Of a DNA stretch of 8,858 nucleotides, positions 1 to 5,870 are shown piece after piece. The translations under genes were made by a program, and so were the position numbers. The number at the start of each line of letters is the position of its first letter. The first letter of the stretch is position 1. Source of the DNA: JBKJTP01 sp046590195 (GTDB lineage Bacteria; Bacteroidota; Ignavibacteria; Palsa-1295); assembly GCA_046590195.1 (NCBI GenBank), contig JBKJTP010000240.1, forward strand, positions 1 to 8,858. Reading direction: 5' to 3'. Under the pieces are notes generated by a model. The model was not told where the DNA came from and ran no database searches. It saw nothing but the letters and a program-made list of their open reading frames with translations.

Positions 1-361
1 CCGACAAGCTCAGTGTCGTGAACAGCGCATTCATCTTTGTCGCAAAGAGCGTCTTGAAGAATGTGCTTGACTGAGTTGCTACTGTAGTAGAAGTCGAAAC
101 TTGTGTGGATTGAGTAGCAGCTTGAGCTACTGTAGGTGCGGCGGCAGCCGAAAGACCAACGGCTGCGAAGACCGAAGCGCGGAGAGCACGCGGCGGAGTG
201 ATGAGCGATTCATCACGATGGACAATGTTCTTCAGTGTCAGCTCCGTACGGAAGCTCGAGCGAAGATTATCATTGGCCGCCAGCGAGATCAGGAATTCCT
301 GTTCCTGCACTGCCGTGAGCTCATTATCGATGTAGCTGCTGATCAGATCGTGATGCGTCAT
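1..361 (-). CDS. Anti-sigma factor-like protein, zinc ligands absent (partial, runs off left edge)
   Basis: The minus strand is open from an ATG at 361-359 to the window edge, giving 120 codons without a stop; the 3' end lies outside the window. Residues 6-46 follow the layout of cytoplasmic anti-sigma domains: a short helix, a YIDNEL motif, then a second helix where zinc-finger versions carry HxxxCxxC. Here that stretch reads SLAANDNL, so the His and both Cys are missing. Residues 55-75 (TPPRALRASVFAAVGL) resemble the linker seen after such domains, followed by an Ala/Ser/Thr-rich stretch. A membrane segment is not clearly visible and may lie beyond the edge. The gene starts 74 bp after the ECF sigma gene on the same strand, the usual order for sigma/anti-sigma pairs. 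It has no clear Shine-Dalgarno sequence. The family call rests on pattern and position only; the protein would bind and restrain the adjacent sigma factor. Confidence 0.62.
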   Translation of the reverse strand, partial: MTHHDLISSYIDNELTAVQEQEFLISLAANDNLRSSFRTELTLKNIVHRDESLITPPRALRASVFAAVGLSAAAAPTVAQAATQSTQVSTSTTVATQSSTFFKTLFATKMNALFTTLSLS

Positions 362-373
362 ATTCGTATTGAC

Positions 374-388
374 GTAACCAAAGGTTAC
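374..388. repeat. Perfect 6-bp inverted repeat with 3-nt loop between sigma and anti-sigma genes
   Basis: GTAACC-AAA-GGTTAC lies 13 bp upstream of the anti-sigma start. It could form a small hairpin in the sigma/anti-sigma transcript and affect translation of the second gene, or be a protein-binding site. The stem is AT-rich and lacks a U-run, so it is not a convincing terminator. Confidence 0.4.
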
Positions 389-435
389 TTAGCATTCAGT
401 TGGCGTTCATTCGCGTTCGAGGGCCGACTATCGGA

Positions 436-1194
436 TCACTCGTGAGATTTCAGGTCCATCCATGCAGCAAGGACCTTTCTTAATCTCTCGCGGGCGCGCC
501 AGGCCCGTGTCTTCACATTGATCATCGAGGCGCCTGTGATGTCCGCTATCTCCTGATAGCTATATCCGCTATATTCGCGGAGGACAAAAGCTTCTCGCTG
601 ATTGAATGGCAAGTAGGCTAAGGCCTTCTGTACCATTTCCCTCAGATCCGATTGCTCAAAATCGACCTTGCGGACGAAGCTTTCGTGATCTGCGGAGATC
701 TCATCGATCGGTGTATTGAGGTATTGCTTCTTGTCGCGCAGTGCATTGAGGCACAGGTTTCTCGCGATGGTAAAAAGCAACCCCGAAAACTTCTTGACTT
801 CTGTTCTCTCGCCTCTGAGCCGGAACATCCTGATCCAGATATCCTGGTGAATGTCCTGCGCATCGGCTTCGCTGTTCATCAAACGACAGCAATAGATGAA
901 AACAGACCGTTCGTAGGCATCGTACAAGGACCTATACGCCTCGTCGTTACCTGCCAAAAACTTGTTGAAAAGCGCCGTCTCCGGATCGGAGGAAGGGACA
1001 CTTTCCGATAGAGTCGCCTCTAGCTGTAGATACTCTTCTACAGATAGAGGCGCGCCATCGTCGCCGAGCCGCTCGTCGCCGAGATGATCGGCAGCATCAT
1101 TTTCTTGAGTAGTCATTGGTAATGTACCGCCAACCTTTGCCGGCAGACCGCTCTTGTCAGATAGGATCTGTTGAGGCTTATTTGTTTTGGCCAA
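436..1194 (-). CDS. ECF-type RNA polymerase sigma factor (sigma-70 family)
   Basis: This 252-residue protein has the two-domain layout of extracytoplasmic-function sigma factors. Region sigma-2 spans about residues 76-155, with the core-binding and -10 recognition stretch DAQDIHQDIWIRMF and then FSGLLFTIARNLCLNALR. Region sigma-4 spans about 190-241, with LPFNQREAFVLREYSGYSYQEIA followed by the helix-turn-helix reading ITGASMINVKTRAWRARERLRK. It would direct RNA polymerase to a set of stress or envelope promoters. The N-terminus carries an acidic extension of about 70 residues before sigma-2, longer than in most ECF factors. The start is TTG at 1194-1192, chosen because AGGA lies five bases upstream. 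An in-frame ATG at 1116-1114 would give a 226-residue protein and has no such site. The next gene on the strand resembles an anti-sigma factor, which supports a regulated pair. No autoregulated promoter could be identified. Confidence 0.93.
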   Translation of the reverse strand: MAKTNKPQQILSDKSGLPAKVGGTLPMTTQENDAADHLGDERLGDDGAPLSVEEYLQLEATLSESVPSSDPETALFNKFLAGNDEAYRSLYDAYERSVFIYCCRLMNSEADAQDIHQDIWIRMFRLRGERTEVKKFSGLLFTIARNLCLNALRDKKQYLNTPIDEISADHESFVRKVDFEQSDLREMVQKALAYLPFNQREAFVLREYSGYSYQEIADITGASMINVKTRAWRARERLRKVLAAWMDLKSHE

Positions 1195-1411
1195 TTTGAT
1201 CCTGCCTTCCTAGTGATGCGAAGGATGAGTCACAGCCTTTCGGCGATGCCGCATCCGAACTTCTCTGTTGTTTCCGCTTGAGCGACACAGGAAATAAATG
1301 AATGTTACACTTGGGGTTGGGAAAATCAGTAAGAAGTGCCATTTTGGGAGGTATGGCTGCCATTTACAGGGCTTTTTCCGGAATCAGGTTCCAATATGTG
1401 GTTAATGTAGC

Positions 1412-1427
1412 GCTGGCTTTAGCCGGC
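1412..1427. repeat. 16-nt imperfect palindrome
   Basis: GCTGGCT-TT-AGCCGGC folds on itself with a two-base loop and a single G:T wobble. Its core GGCT-TT-AGCC resembles the centre of the 5806-5843 palindrome (GCT-TC-AGC), so the two may belong to one family of dispersed palindromic repeats. That link is inferred from short similarity. Confidence 0.4.
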
Positions 1428-1442
1428 AAGCCCTCGCAGTTT

Positions 1443-1454
1443 GGGGGGGGGGGG
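1443..1454. repeat. Homopolymer run of 12 G
   Basis: Twelve consecutive G residues directly abut the left arm of the 1455-1503 inverted repeat. Runs of this length are prone to replication slippage and to sequencing or assembly length errors. No gene spans it, so phase variation of a product is not supported, although the length could influence nearby transcription. Confidence 0.9.
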
Positions 1455-1503
1455 AATAGGACGTATAGGTCCTATGGGTCTTATAGGACCTATACGTCCT
1501 ATT
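1455..1503. repeat. Perfect 21-bp inverted repeat built from five 9-bp tandem units
   Basis: The left arm at 1455-1475 and the right arm at 1483-1503 are exact reverse complements, separated by the 7-nt spacer GGGTCTT. The block also has 9-bp periodicity: AGGACGTAT, AGGTCCTAT, GGGTCTTAT, AGGACCTAT and ACGTCCTAT occupy 1458-1502. Each arm is partly self-complementary (ATAGGAC...GTCCTAT). The element can form one long hairpin or two short ones. It is probably a dispersed non-coding repeat. Translated on the plus strand it gives a low-complexity Tyr/Ser/Arg/Thr peptide that could be mistaken for a small protein. Confidence 0.92.
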
Positions 1504-1523
1504 CTCAATTCACACCTCAATAC

Positions 1524-1580
1524 CCCCCTCTCACCTCTGACACCCCTTAAGTCGTTATAAATCAACGACCGGCTTCACAA
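1524..1580. repeat. 57-bp imperfect direct repeat, copy A
   Basis: This copy matches 1705-1761 at 50 of 57 positions without gaps. The most conserved core is TTATAAATCAACGAC, and both copies end in GCTTCACAA. The two lie 181 bp apart, in the same orientation, on either side of a hairpin and a tRNA-like tail. Confidence 0.88.
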
Positions 1581-1589
1581 TCCTGTATC

Positions 1590-1606
1590 GGCGCGGTTCC
1601 CGCGCC
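1590..1606. repeat. 7-bp GC-rich perfect hairpin
   Basis: GGCGCGG-TTC-CCGCGCC forms a perfect 7-bp stem with a three-base loop. No U-run follows on the plus strand, and on the minus strand the following bases are mixed, so it is not a typical intrinsic terminator. It lies between the two 57-bp direct repeats. Confidence 0.7.
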
Positions 1607-1704
1607 TGGTGGGGCAGGCTAAAAGATTCGGTAGAAGAGAAGCTGACATTGCCACGTTCAAATCCCGGTCAATCCAACCAACCCTGAGATAAGAGTTAAG
1701 ACAG

Positions 1705-1761
1705 CCCCCACTCACCTCAGACAACCCCTAAGTCCTTATAAATCAACGACGCGCTTCACAA
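1705..1761. repeat. 57-bp imperfect direct repeat, copy B
   Basis: Partner of 1524-1580 with seven mismatches and no gaps. It ends about 95 bp before the stop codon end of the PAS gene. Together the pair may be a decayed duplication or remnant flanks of a lost insertion. Confidence 0.88.
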
Positions 1762-1855
1762 ACTCGGGAAGCATCAACTTAATCTAGCAGCAAATATGCA
1801 GAAATAAACCTTGAATGCTTGGTTGATCAAAACAAAAAGATGAATCTAATTATTC

Positions 1856-3382
1856 CTACTCTACACTTTCTTTAGCAGATGCCTGGCTAAAGAACACCGA
1901 CAAGCCCTCGAGCGATGGGAAGGCGCGGACGCTGAAGATGCCCTCGATGCCAGCGTAGCTGTACTGGAATTCTACTGGCTTCTGGTCGCGGACGGCTTGG
2001 TGGTACTTCTCGTAGATGTCGGTCCAGATGAGGTCAGGGAATTCTCCCCAGAGATTGCGGCCTGCAAGATCGGTGGTCTCCCCCTTTAACTTGTTCAGGA
2101 TCTGGTTAGCTTTTTCGTTGGCGAAGACGAGATTCCACTCTCGATCGAGCGAGTAGAATGCCTCACCAATACCTTCGAGAATGCGGCCGATGCGGCGGTT
2201 CGTGCGCTTGAGTAGATCTTCGGCCTTGCGGCTATCTGTCGCATCATGGAATACGAGGACCACACCCTGGATCTCGCCGTTGGCGTTGCGGATCGGAGCT
2301 GCGCTATCTTCGATCGGCGATTCCTCCCCGGTGCGTGAGATGAGCACCGTATGATTCGCGAGCCCGACAGTGATGCCTTCGGCTAGTACGCGATCGACAG
2401 GGTTCTCCTGCTTCTCGTGTGTCTGCTCGTTCATGATGTTGAATACCTCCGTCAGCGGCTTACCCTCTGCTTCGTCAAGCTTCCAGCCTGTGATGTTCTC
2501 CGCAACGGGATTTAGGTATGTCACAACGCCTTGCGTATCGGTCGTGATGACTGCATCGCCAATGCTCTGCATTGTAACGCGTAGCCACTCGCGTTGCTCA
2601 TCGAGCGCGATCTCCTGCATCTTGCGTGCTGTGATGTCGCTCATCGTACCGATGAATCGGACGGCGTGCCTCGCTTCACCCTCACCCTCGAAGTATGTAT
2701 TGCCTCTCGCAACGAGATAGCGCATGCTGCCATCTTTTTGTGGCAGCCTGTAATCGGCTTCAAAACTGCCGTCTCCGTTCGGATCGAACGAGGCTTCCAC
2801 TTGCGCTTCTGCCAAAGCTCTGTCATCGGGATGAATCTTTGCGAAGAAGGCGTCGAGATCAAGCTCGACATCTTTTCCGTGGCCGAACATCTCTCGGCAT
2901 CGCTCGTCGCAATCGAGCTTGCTCTTTGTCGGATAAAAATCCCAGAGGCCGATGCGTGCGGCTGTCGTTGCTAGTTCGAGACGATCCTTCTGCTCCTTGA
3001 TCAGGCGCTCATTGCGCTTCTGCTCCGTGACGTCCTGCGAGAAGATCGCAATACCGCCATTGAACGGATAGACATTGACGTTCGTGTAGGAGTCAAAGGG
3101 TTCATAGTGCGATGACCACTTCATCGGGATCTGCTCCTTCATCGCCTCATGGTACTTGTAGTAGTCAGGCGTATCGACGAGCATCGGGAATTCCTCCCAG
3201 ATGTTCGAGCCGATCATGTCCGTCTTCTCGATGAGCCCCATTTCCTTCGCAGCGGCCAGACTCTGTGCCGCAACTTTGTTGAGGTAGAGGAGTCGCCACT
3301 CGCTATCAATGACGGAAAAACTGTCGCTCATATTGTCGAGCACAGTATCGATCGAGGGTAGCTTTAGATTCTTTGTTGGCAT
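1856..3382 (-). CDS. Tandem four-PAS-domain sensor protein without an output domain
   Basis: The 508-residue protein consists almost entirely of PAS domains, at about residues 11-118, 138-251, 268-383 and 398-500. PAS2 shows the PAS_3 pattern (IGLWDFYP, IHPDDR, YRLPQKDG, FIGTMSDIT). PAS3 shows the classic sequence DAVITTDTQGVVTYLNPVAE. PAS1 and PAS4 resemble each other and share a G-N-[IL]-W-EFP motif, pointing to internal duplication. Such domains bind ligands or mediate signal-dependent contacts, and there is no signal peptide or membrane segment, so it is probably cytoplasmic. No histidine kinase, GGDEF, EAL or DNA-binding domain follows; the chain ends shortly after PAS4. I chose ATG at 3382-3380 because PAS1 begins soon after and GAG lies six bases upstream. 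A GTG at 3427 would add 15 residues. The ligand and partner are unknown. It could be a truncated kinase or a stand-alone sensor. Confidence 0.88.
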   Translation of the reverse strand: MPTKNLKLPSIDTVLDNMSDSFSVIDSEWRLLYLNKVAAQSLAAAKEMGLIEKTDMIGSNIWEEFPMLVDTPDYYKYHEAMKEQIPMKWSSHYEPFDSYTNVNVYPFNGGIAIFSQDVTEQKRNERLIKEQKDRLELATTAARIGLWDFYPTKSKLDCDERCREMFGHGKDVELDLDAFFAKIHPDDRALAEAQVEASFDPNGDGSFEADYRLPQKDGSMRYLVARGNTYFEGEGEARHAVRFIGTMSDITARKMQEIALDEQREWLRVTMQSIGDAVITTDTQGVVTYLNPVAENITGWKLDEAEGKPLTEVFNIMNEQTHEKQENPVDRVLAEGITVGLANHTVLISRTGEESPIEDSAAPIRNANGEIQGVVLVFHDATDSRKAEDLLKRTNRRIGRILEGIGEAFYSLDREWNLVFANEKANQILNKLKGETTDLAGRNLWGEFPDLIWTDIYEKYHQAVRDQKPVEFQYSYAGIEGIFSVRAFPSLEGLSVFFSQASAKESVE

Positions 3383-3483
3383 TAGAAGCTCAATGGTAGA
3401 AGCAAGACAACGATCGGCGCATTGCACCGAACAAGTGACCGGATCTGTAGGTCATCAGATACGAGGTGTATAAACACTCCGTG

Positions 3484-3491
3484 CAAAGATA
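3484..3491 (-). promoter_or_regulatory. Candidate Bacteroidota-type -7 element (TATCTTTG) for the PAS gene
   Basis: On the minus strand TATCTTTG matches the TAnnTTTG -7 consensus known from Bacteroidota. It lies 57 bp before the possible GTG start and about 100 bp before the ATG start of the PAS gene. No matching TTTG or TTG was found at the expected upstream distance, so the call is tentative. A TATAAT sequence also occurs on this strand at 3541-3536, likewise without a good -35 partner. Confidence 0.3.
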
Positions 3492-3582
3492 GGCTCTCAA
3501 GAATGCGCGCGCGTGAAGCACTTATTCTGTCGACTATTATAGCTGAGTTGATCCGATACAGATGAGTTGCAAGTGCTGGGGC

Positions 3583-5148
3583 TCAGCTCTTGTTTCGGCG
3601 ATAGATCTCGTATCCGCCGATCAATGTGTCGAGACGGTAATTGGAATGGATGAGGCGATCATAGCCGGGCAGTTCTCGAAGGACATCATTATAAGGGTCA
3701 CGGAGATACCACGAATCGGAAGTTCGAACCACAACAATGAACCCGGGGTGCGCACTCTTCAGGCTATCCACATATTCTCTTCGCCAGCTCTGCTGATATG
3801 GTGTAAAAGCACTCTCGTCGAAGTGCTTCGCGGTATCGCTCTTATAGCCGATGGAGTTGAGCTGGTTGAATCTTGTCGCGCTTTCTCCGGCAATGTGCGC
3901 TTTGAGTATGCAGTGGAATCCGATGATCTCGATGCGGTCAAACCGATTCTCGGGCAACCTCAAGTAGTGCAGTGCCGCTTGTTCATCCTCGTATCCGATC
4001 AGTGGCCGATGACTGAGGTTCGTTCGGAAGGCATCAAGTGCGCTTACATGCTCCCAGCCTGGGATGTTGAACACTGAGCGACACACATTGGCGATCGATT
4101 TTTTCGGATATGCAGCGATGACACCCAGCAAAACAAAAACTGCGAGCCTTGATCGCTGCGGCAAGCTGCGCAGCATCCATTCAGCCGCGATCGCAGCCAG
4201 CGGCGCGCAAAAGAGATAGAGCGGCGCAAAGTGATATGAGAGATACTTTCCTTGCACAAGTATCAAAGCGAGCGTCAGTACGAGAGTGCCTACCCAAAGC
4301 CACTGCACGTCTCTCGCTTGTGTGCTTTGCAAGTGTGGATCACCACCTCTTCGTAGCAAGATCCAGATACCCAGTATCGCTAACGCAACGACAGGCACAG
4401 GATAATACAAAGTGCTTGCGAGAAAGTCGAAAAAACGACCTGAGAAAGTTGTGTAGAGATCAGCATTGAATCTGATCGTCGCGAAATAGATATCGGAGAA
4501 GTGGCCGTTCGCAGCATAGGCAGCGATCGTAAGCGAAAACTGTACGCAGGCAAGGGCAAGAAGCATGGCTGCGTGCTTTATCGTACGTATCCTTGGCAGC
4601 GTTGCAATGGCGATGCATGCGTAAAGGCCGAAGGTTGGACGAATCAATACAGCGAGACCGATCAAGAGCCCGGGAGCGATCAGGTCGCGCAAGGGCAGCG
4701 TCTTCGTAGAGTCATCACGCTTGAGCAGCAAGTGATACGCGCCGACTGTAAGCAATGCTCCATAGACATCTCTTTGCCCAAGGAGATCAACGCTCCCGCG
4801 AAGATAGGCGAACACGTAGAACAGCACTGCCATGAATGCGGTCTCCGGCTTCAACCACCTCGAGAAGAACGAGAAGAGCATCATGCACGCGCCGATCTGG
4901 ATGAATAGATCGAGCAGCCGGAAGCCCATATCGGAGTTACCGAAGAGCACGATACTCGTTACGTGAAGCAGTTGTATCCCCGGGAAATTATGATCCCAGC
5001 TTCCCACATACATCAATCGTCCGTGATAGACGAGATCATTGGCAATGCTCTGGTGGATCGCATTGTCATTGCCAAGCGGATAAAGGATAATGATCGCGAG
5101 TATCGCTACAAGCGCGACGAACCACTTCTTGTGAGCGAGTAGCGGCAA
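3583..5148 (-). CDS. GT-C-type multi-pass membrane protein, putative glycosyltransferase (PMT/ArnT-like)
   Basis: The 521-residue product has about ten hydrophobic segments, starting at residues 11-25, with others near 80-95, 104-117, 156-184, 193-212, 246-266, 285-300, 305-325 and 334-347. A mainly soluble region of about 155 residues follows. The first extracytoplasmic loop starts with GNDNAIH after the first membrane helix and includes the segment SWDHNFPGIQLLH. Acidic residues in this loop are the catalytic hallmark of lipid-linked-sugar transferases (GT-C fold), so transfer of a sugar from a polyprenyl carrier at the membrane is the likely role; donor and acceptor cannot be read from the sequence. 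The only standard start that keeps the first helix is TTG at 5148-5146, 21 bp after the carbonic anhydrase-like stop. The gene is in the same reading frame as its neighbour and is probably co-transcribed and translationally coupled with it. Family assignment is by architecture only. Confidence 0.72.
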   Translation of the reverse strand: MPLLAHKKWFVALVAILAIIILYPLGNDNAIHQSIANDLVYHGRLMYVGSWDHNFPGIQLLHVTSIVLFGNSDMGFRLLDLFIQIGACMMLFSFFSRWLKPETAFMAVLFYVFAYLRGSVDLLGQRDVYGALLTVGAYHLLLKRDDSTKTLPLRDLIAPGLLIGLAVLIRPTFGLYACIAIATLPRIRTIKHAAMLLALACVQFSLTIAAYAANGHFSDIYFATIRFNADLYTTFSGRFFDFLASTLYYPVPVVALAILGIWILLRRGGDPHLQSTQARDVQWLWVGTLVLTLALILVQGKYLSYHFAPLYLFCAPLAAIAAEWMLRSLPQRSRLAVFVLLGVIAAYPKKSIANVCRSVFNIPGWEHVSALDAFRTNLSHRPLIGYEDEQAALHYLRLPENRFDRIEIIGFHCILKAHIAGESATRFNQLNSIGYKSDTAKHFDESAFTPYQQSWRREYVDSLKSAHPGFIVVVRTSDSWYLRDPYNDVLRELPGYDRLIHSNYRLDTLIGGYEIYRRNKS

Positions 5149-5169
5149 AGTACGAGAGGCTGCGATACG

Positions 5170-5796
5170 CTACTCCTCCCCTGCAAACGTACCAACATTC
5201 CACTGCTTCGGCTCGAGCTCGCCGCGGTAGTGCTGCACATACATCATGTAGTTCGTGGCGCCCTCGCGAACCTGCGCGCGCTCTTCGTCCGAGAGAGTCT
5301 TGATCACTTTTGCTGGAATGCCCGCGACCATCGTACCATCGGGTATCACCATCCCGCCACGCACAACTGATCCAGCAGCGACGAGGCAATCCCTGCCAAC
5401 AACCGCGCGATCGAGAACAACAGCATTCATTCCGATGAGTGAACCATCGCCGATCGTGCAGCCGTGGATGACTGCGCCGTGTCCGACAGTGACGTTCTCG
5501 CCGATGAGCGTCGGGTTCTTGAAGTGCGTCACATGGATGATCGCGCCATCCTGGATATTCGTACCGCATTTGATGCGCACGCGTTCGACATCACCTCGCA
5601 CCACGGCATTGAACCAGATGCTGACGTTCTCTTCGAGCTCGACGTCGCCGATCACTCGGCTGCCCGCCGCGAGAAAAGCCGACGGATGAATGAGCGGGAG
5701 CTTACCATCGAAGGAGTGGATGGTGCCAGTTTCAACTTCTTTGTGGATGCCAGGGGTGGAGGTGGTCGCTGTGTTCATGGCAGAGTGAACACTCAT
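5170..5796 (-). CDS. Gamma-class carbonic anhydrase-like hexapeptide-repeat protein (YrdA/PaaY/CamH type)
   Basis: The 208-residue protein folds as a left-handed beta-helix: residues 35-165 carry repeating hexapeptide turns such as VIGDVE, VVRGDV, TLIGEN, VTVGHG and VVGRDC. The three zinc ligands expected of gamma carbonic anhydrases are in place at H88 (AIIHV), H106 (VGHGA) and H111 (VIHGC), as are the conserved R68-D70 pair (VVRGD) and Q82-D83 (NIQDG). A C-terminal helix (about 170-192) would pack against a neighbouring subunit of the trimer. The acidic proton-shuttle loop of archaeal Cam is absent, placing it with the YrdA-like branch, whose in vivo reaction is often uncertain (CO2 hydration or a thioesterase-type role). 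ATG at 5796-5794 is chosen; TTG lies just before it and a second ATG at 5778 is possible, since the first 20 residues are not part of the fold. The gene lies upstream of the GT-C gene. Confidence 0.93.
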   Translation of the reverse strand: MSVHSAMNTATTSTPGIHKEVETGTIHSFDGKLPLIHPSAFLAAGSRVIGDVELEENVSIWFNAVVRGDVERVRIKCGTNIQDGAIIHVTHFKNPTLIGENVTVGHGAVIHGCTIGDGSLIGMNAVVLDRAVVGRDCLVAAGSVVRGGMVIPDGTMVAGIPAKVIKTLSDEERAQVREGATNYMMYVQHYRGELEPKQWNVGTFAGEE

Positions 5797-5805
5797 CAAT
5801 GGTCA

Positions 5806-5843
5806 AAAAGTGTAGCACATGCTTCAGCTTGTGCTACACTTTT
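5806..5843. promoter_or_regulatory. 38-bp near-perfect palindrome in the divergent intergenic region
   Basis: The arms 5806-5819 and 5830-5843 are exact 14-bp reverse complements (AAAAGTGTAGCACA and its complement). The centre continues as GCT-TC-AGC after a single T:T mismatch. The palindrome lies 10 bp from the carbonic anhydrase-like start and 28 bp from the DUF92 start, between divergent genes, so it could be an operator shared by both. Each arm carries a weak -10-like TACACT pointing outward. Alternatively it is a dispersed palindromic repeat. Extending the DUF92 frame back to ATG 5799 would translate it, which argues against that start. Confidence 0.75.
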
Positions 5844-5870
5844 AGCTCGCCCTCGCCGTTAGACTTGGTA

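Larger units (their letters stand above)
1195..1855. other. Gene-free repeat island between sigma-factor and PAS genes
   Basis: About 660 bp separates the sigma-factor start from the PAS gene end, and I find no credible coding sequence on either strand. The right-hand part holds a 16-nt palindrome (1412-1427), a 12-G run (1443-1454), a 9-bp-periodic inverted repeat (1455-1503), two 57-bp imperfect direct repeats (1524-1580 and 1705-1761), a 7-bp GC hairpin (1590-1606) and a tRNA-like tail ending in CCA (1621-1680). The stretch 1195-1400 must hold the sigma-factor promoter, but no convincing element stands out. This mix suggests accumulated small repeats and perhaps a decayed integration site. 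Confidence 0.7.

Noticed and set aside
1178..1363. Minus-strand 61-codon open frame upstream of the sigma gene
   Set aside because: It overlaps the sigma-factor start in another frame, shows no recognisable domain, and has no supporting ribosome-binding site.
1302..1550. Plus-strand 82-codon open frame across the repeat island
   Set aside because: Its second half is the translation of the G run and the 9-bp repeat array (Gly run, then Tyr/Ser/Arg/Thr repeats), so it is best explained as non-coding repeat DNA.
1590..1606. Intrinsic terminator
   Set aside because: The hairpin is strong, but no U-run follows on either strand and no gene end is adjacent.
1621..1680. Functional tRNA gene
   Set aside because: T-loop-like and CCA-like bits are present, but there is no pairing 5' acceptor strand, no anticodon arm, and the T-stem mismatches at two of five positions.
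1524..1761. CRISPR array
   Set aside because: There are only two diverged 57-bp copies with a 124-bp gap, far from CRISPR repeat and spacer sizes, and no cas genes nearby.
3562..4077. Plus-strand 171-codon open frame
   Set aside because: It lies antisense within the well-supported GT-C membrane gene and has no coherent hydrophobic or domain pattern.
5066..5569. Minus-strand 167-codon open frame
   Set aside because: It is an out-of-frame copy of the carbonic anhydrase-like gene; the true frame has all three zinc ligands and the hexapeptide repeats.
5799..5870. Upstream start of the DUF92 gene at ATG 5799
   Set aside because: It would translate the 38-bp palindrome into a Cys/Ser/Thr-rich leader unlike the family, whereas conserved sequence begins at ATG 5871.
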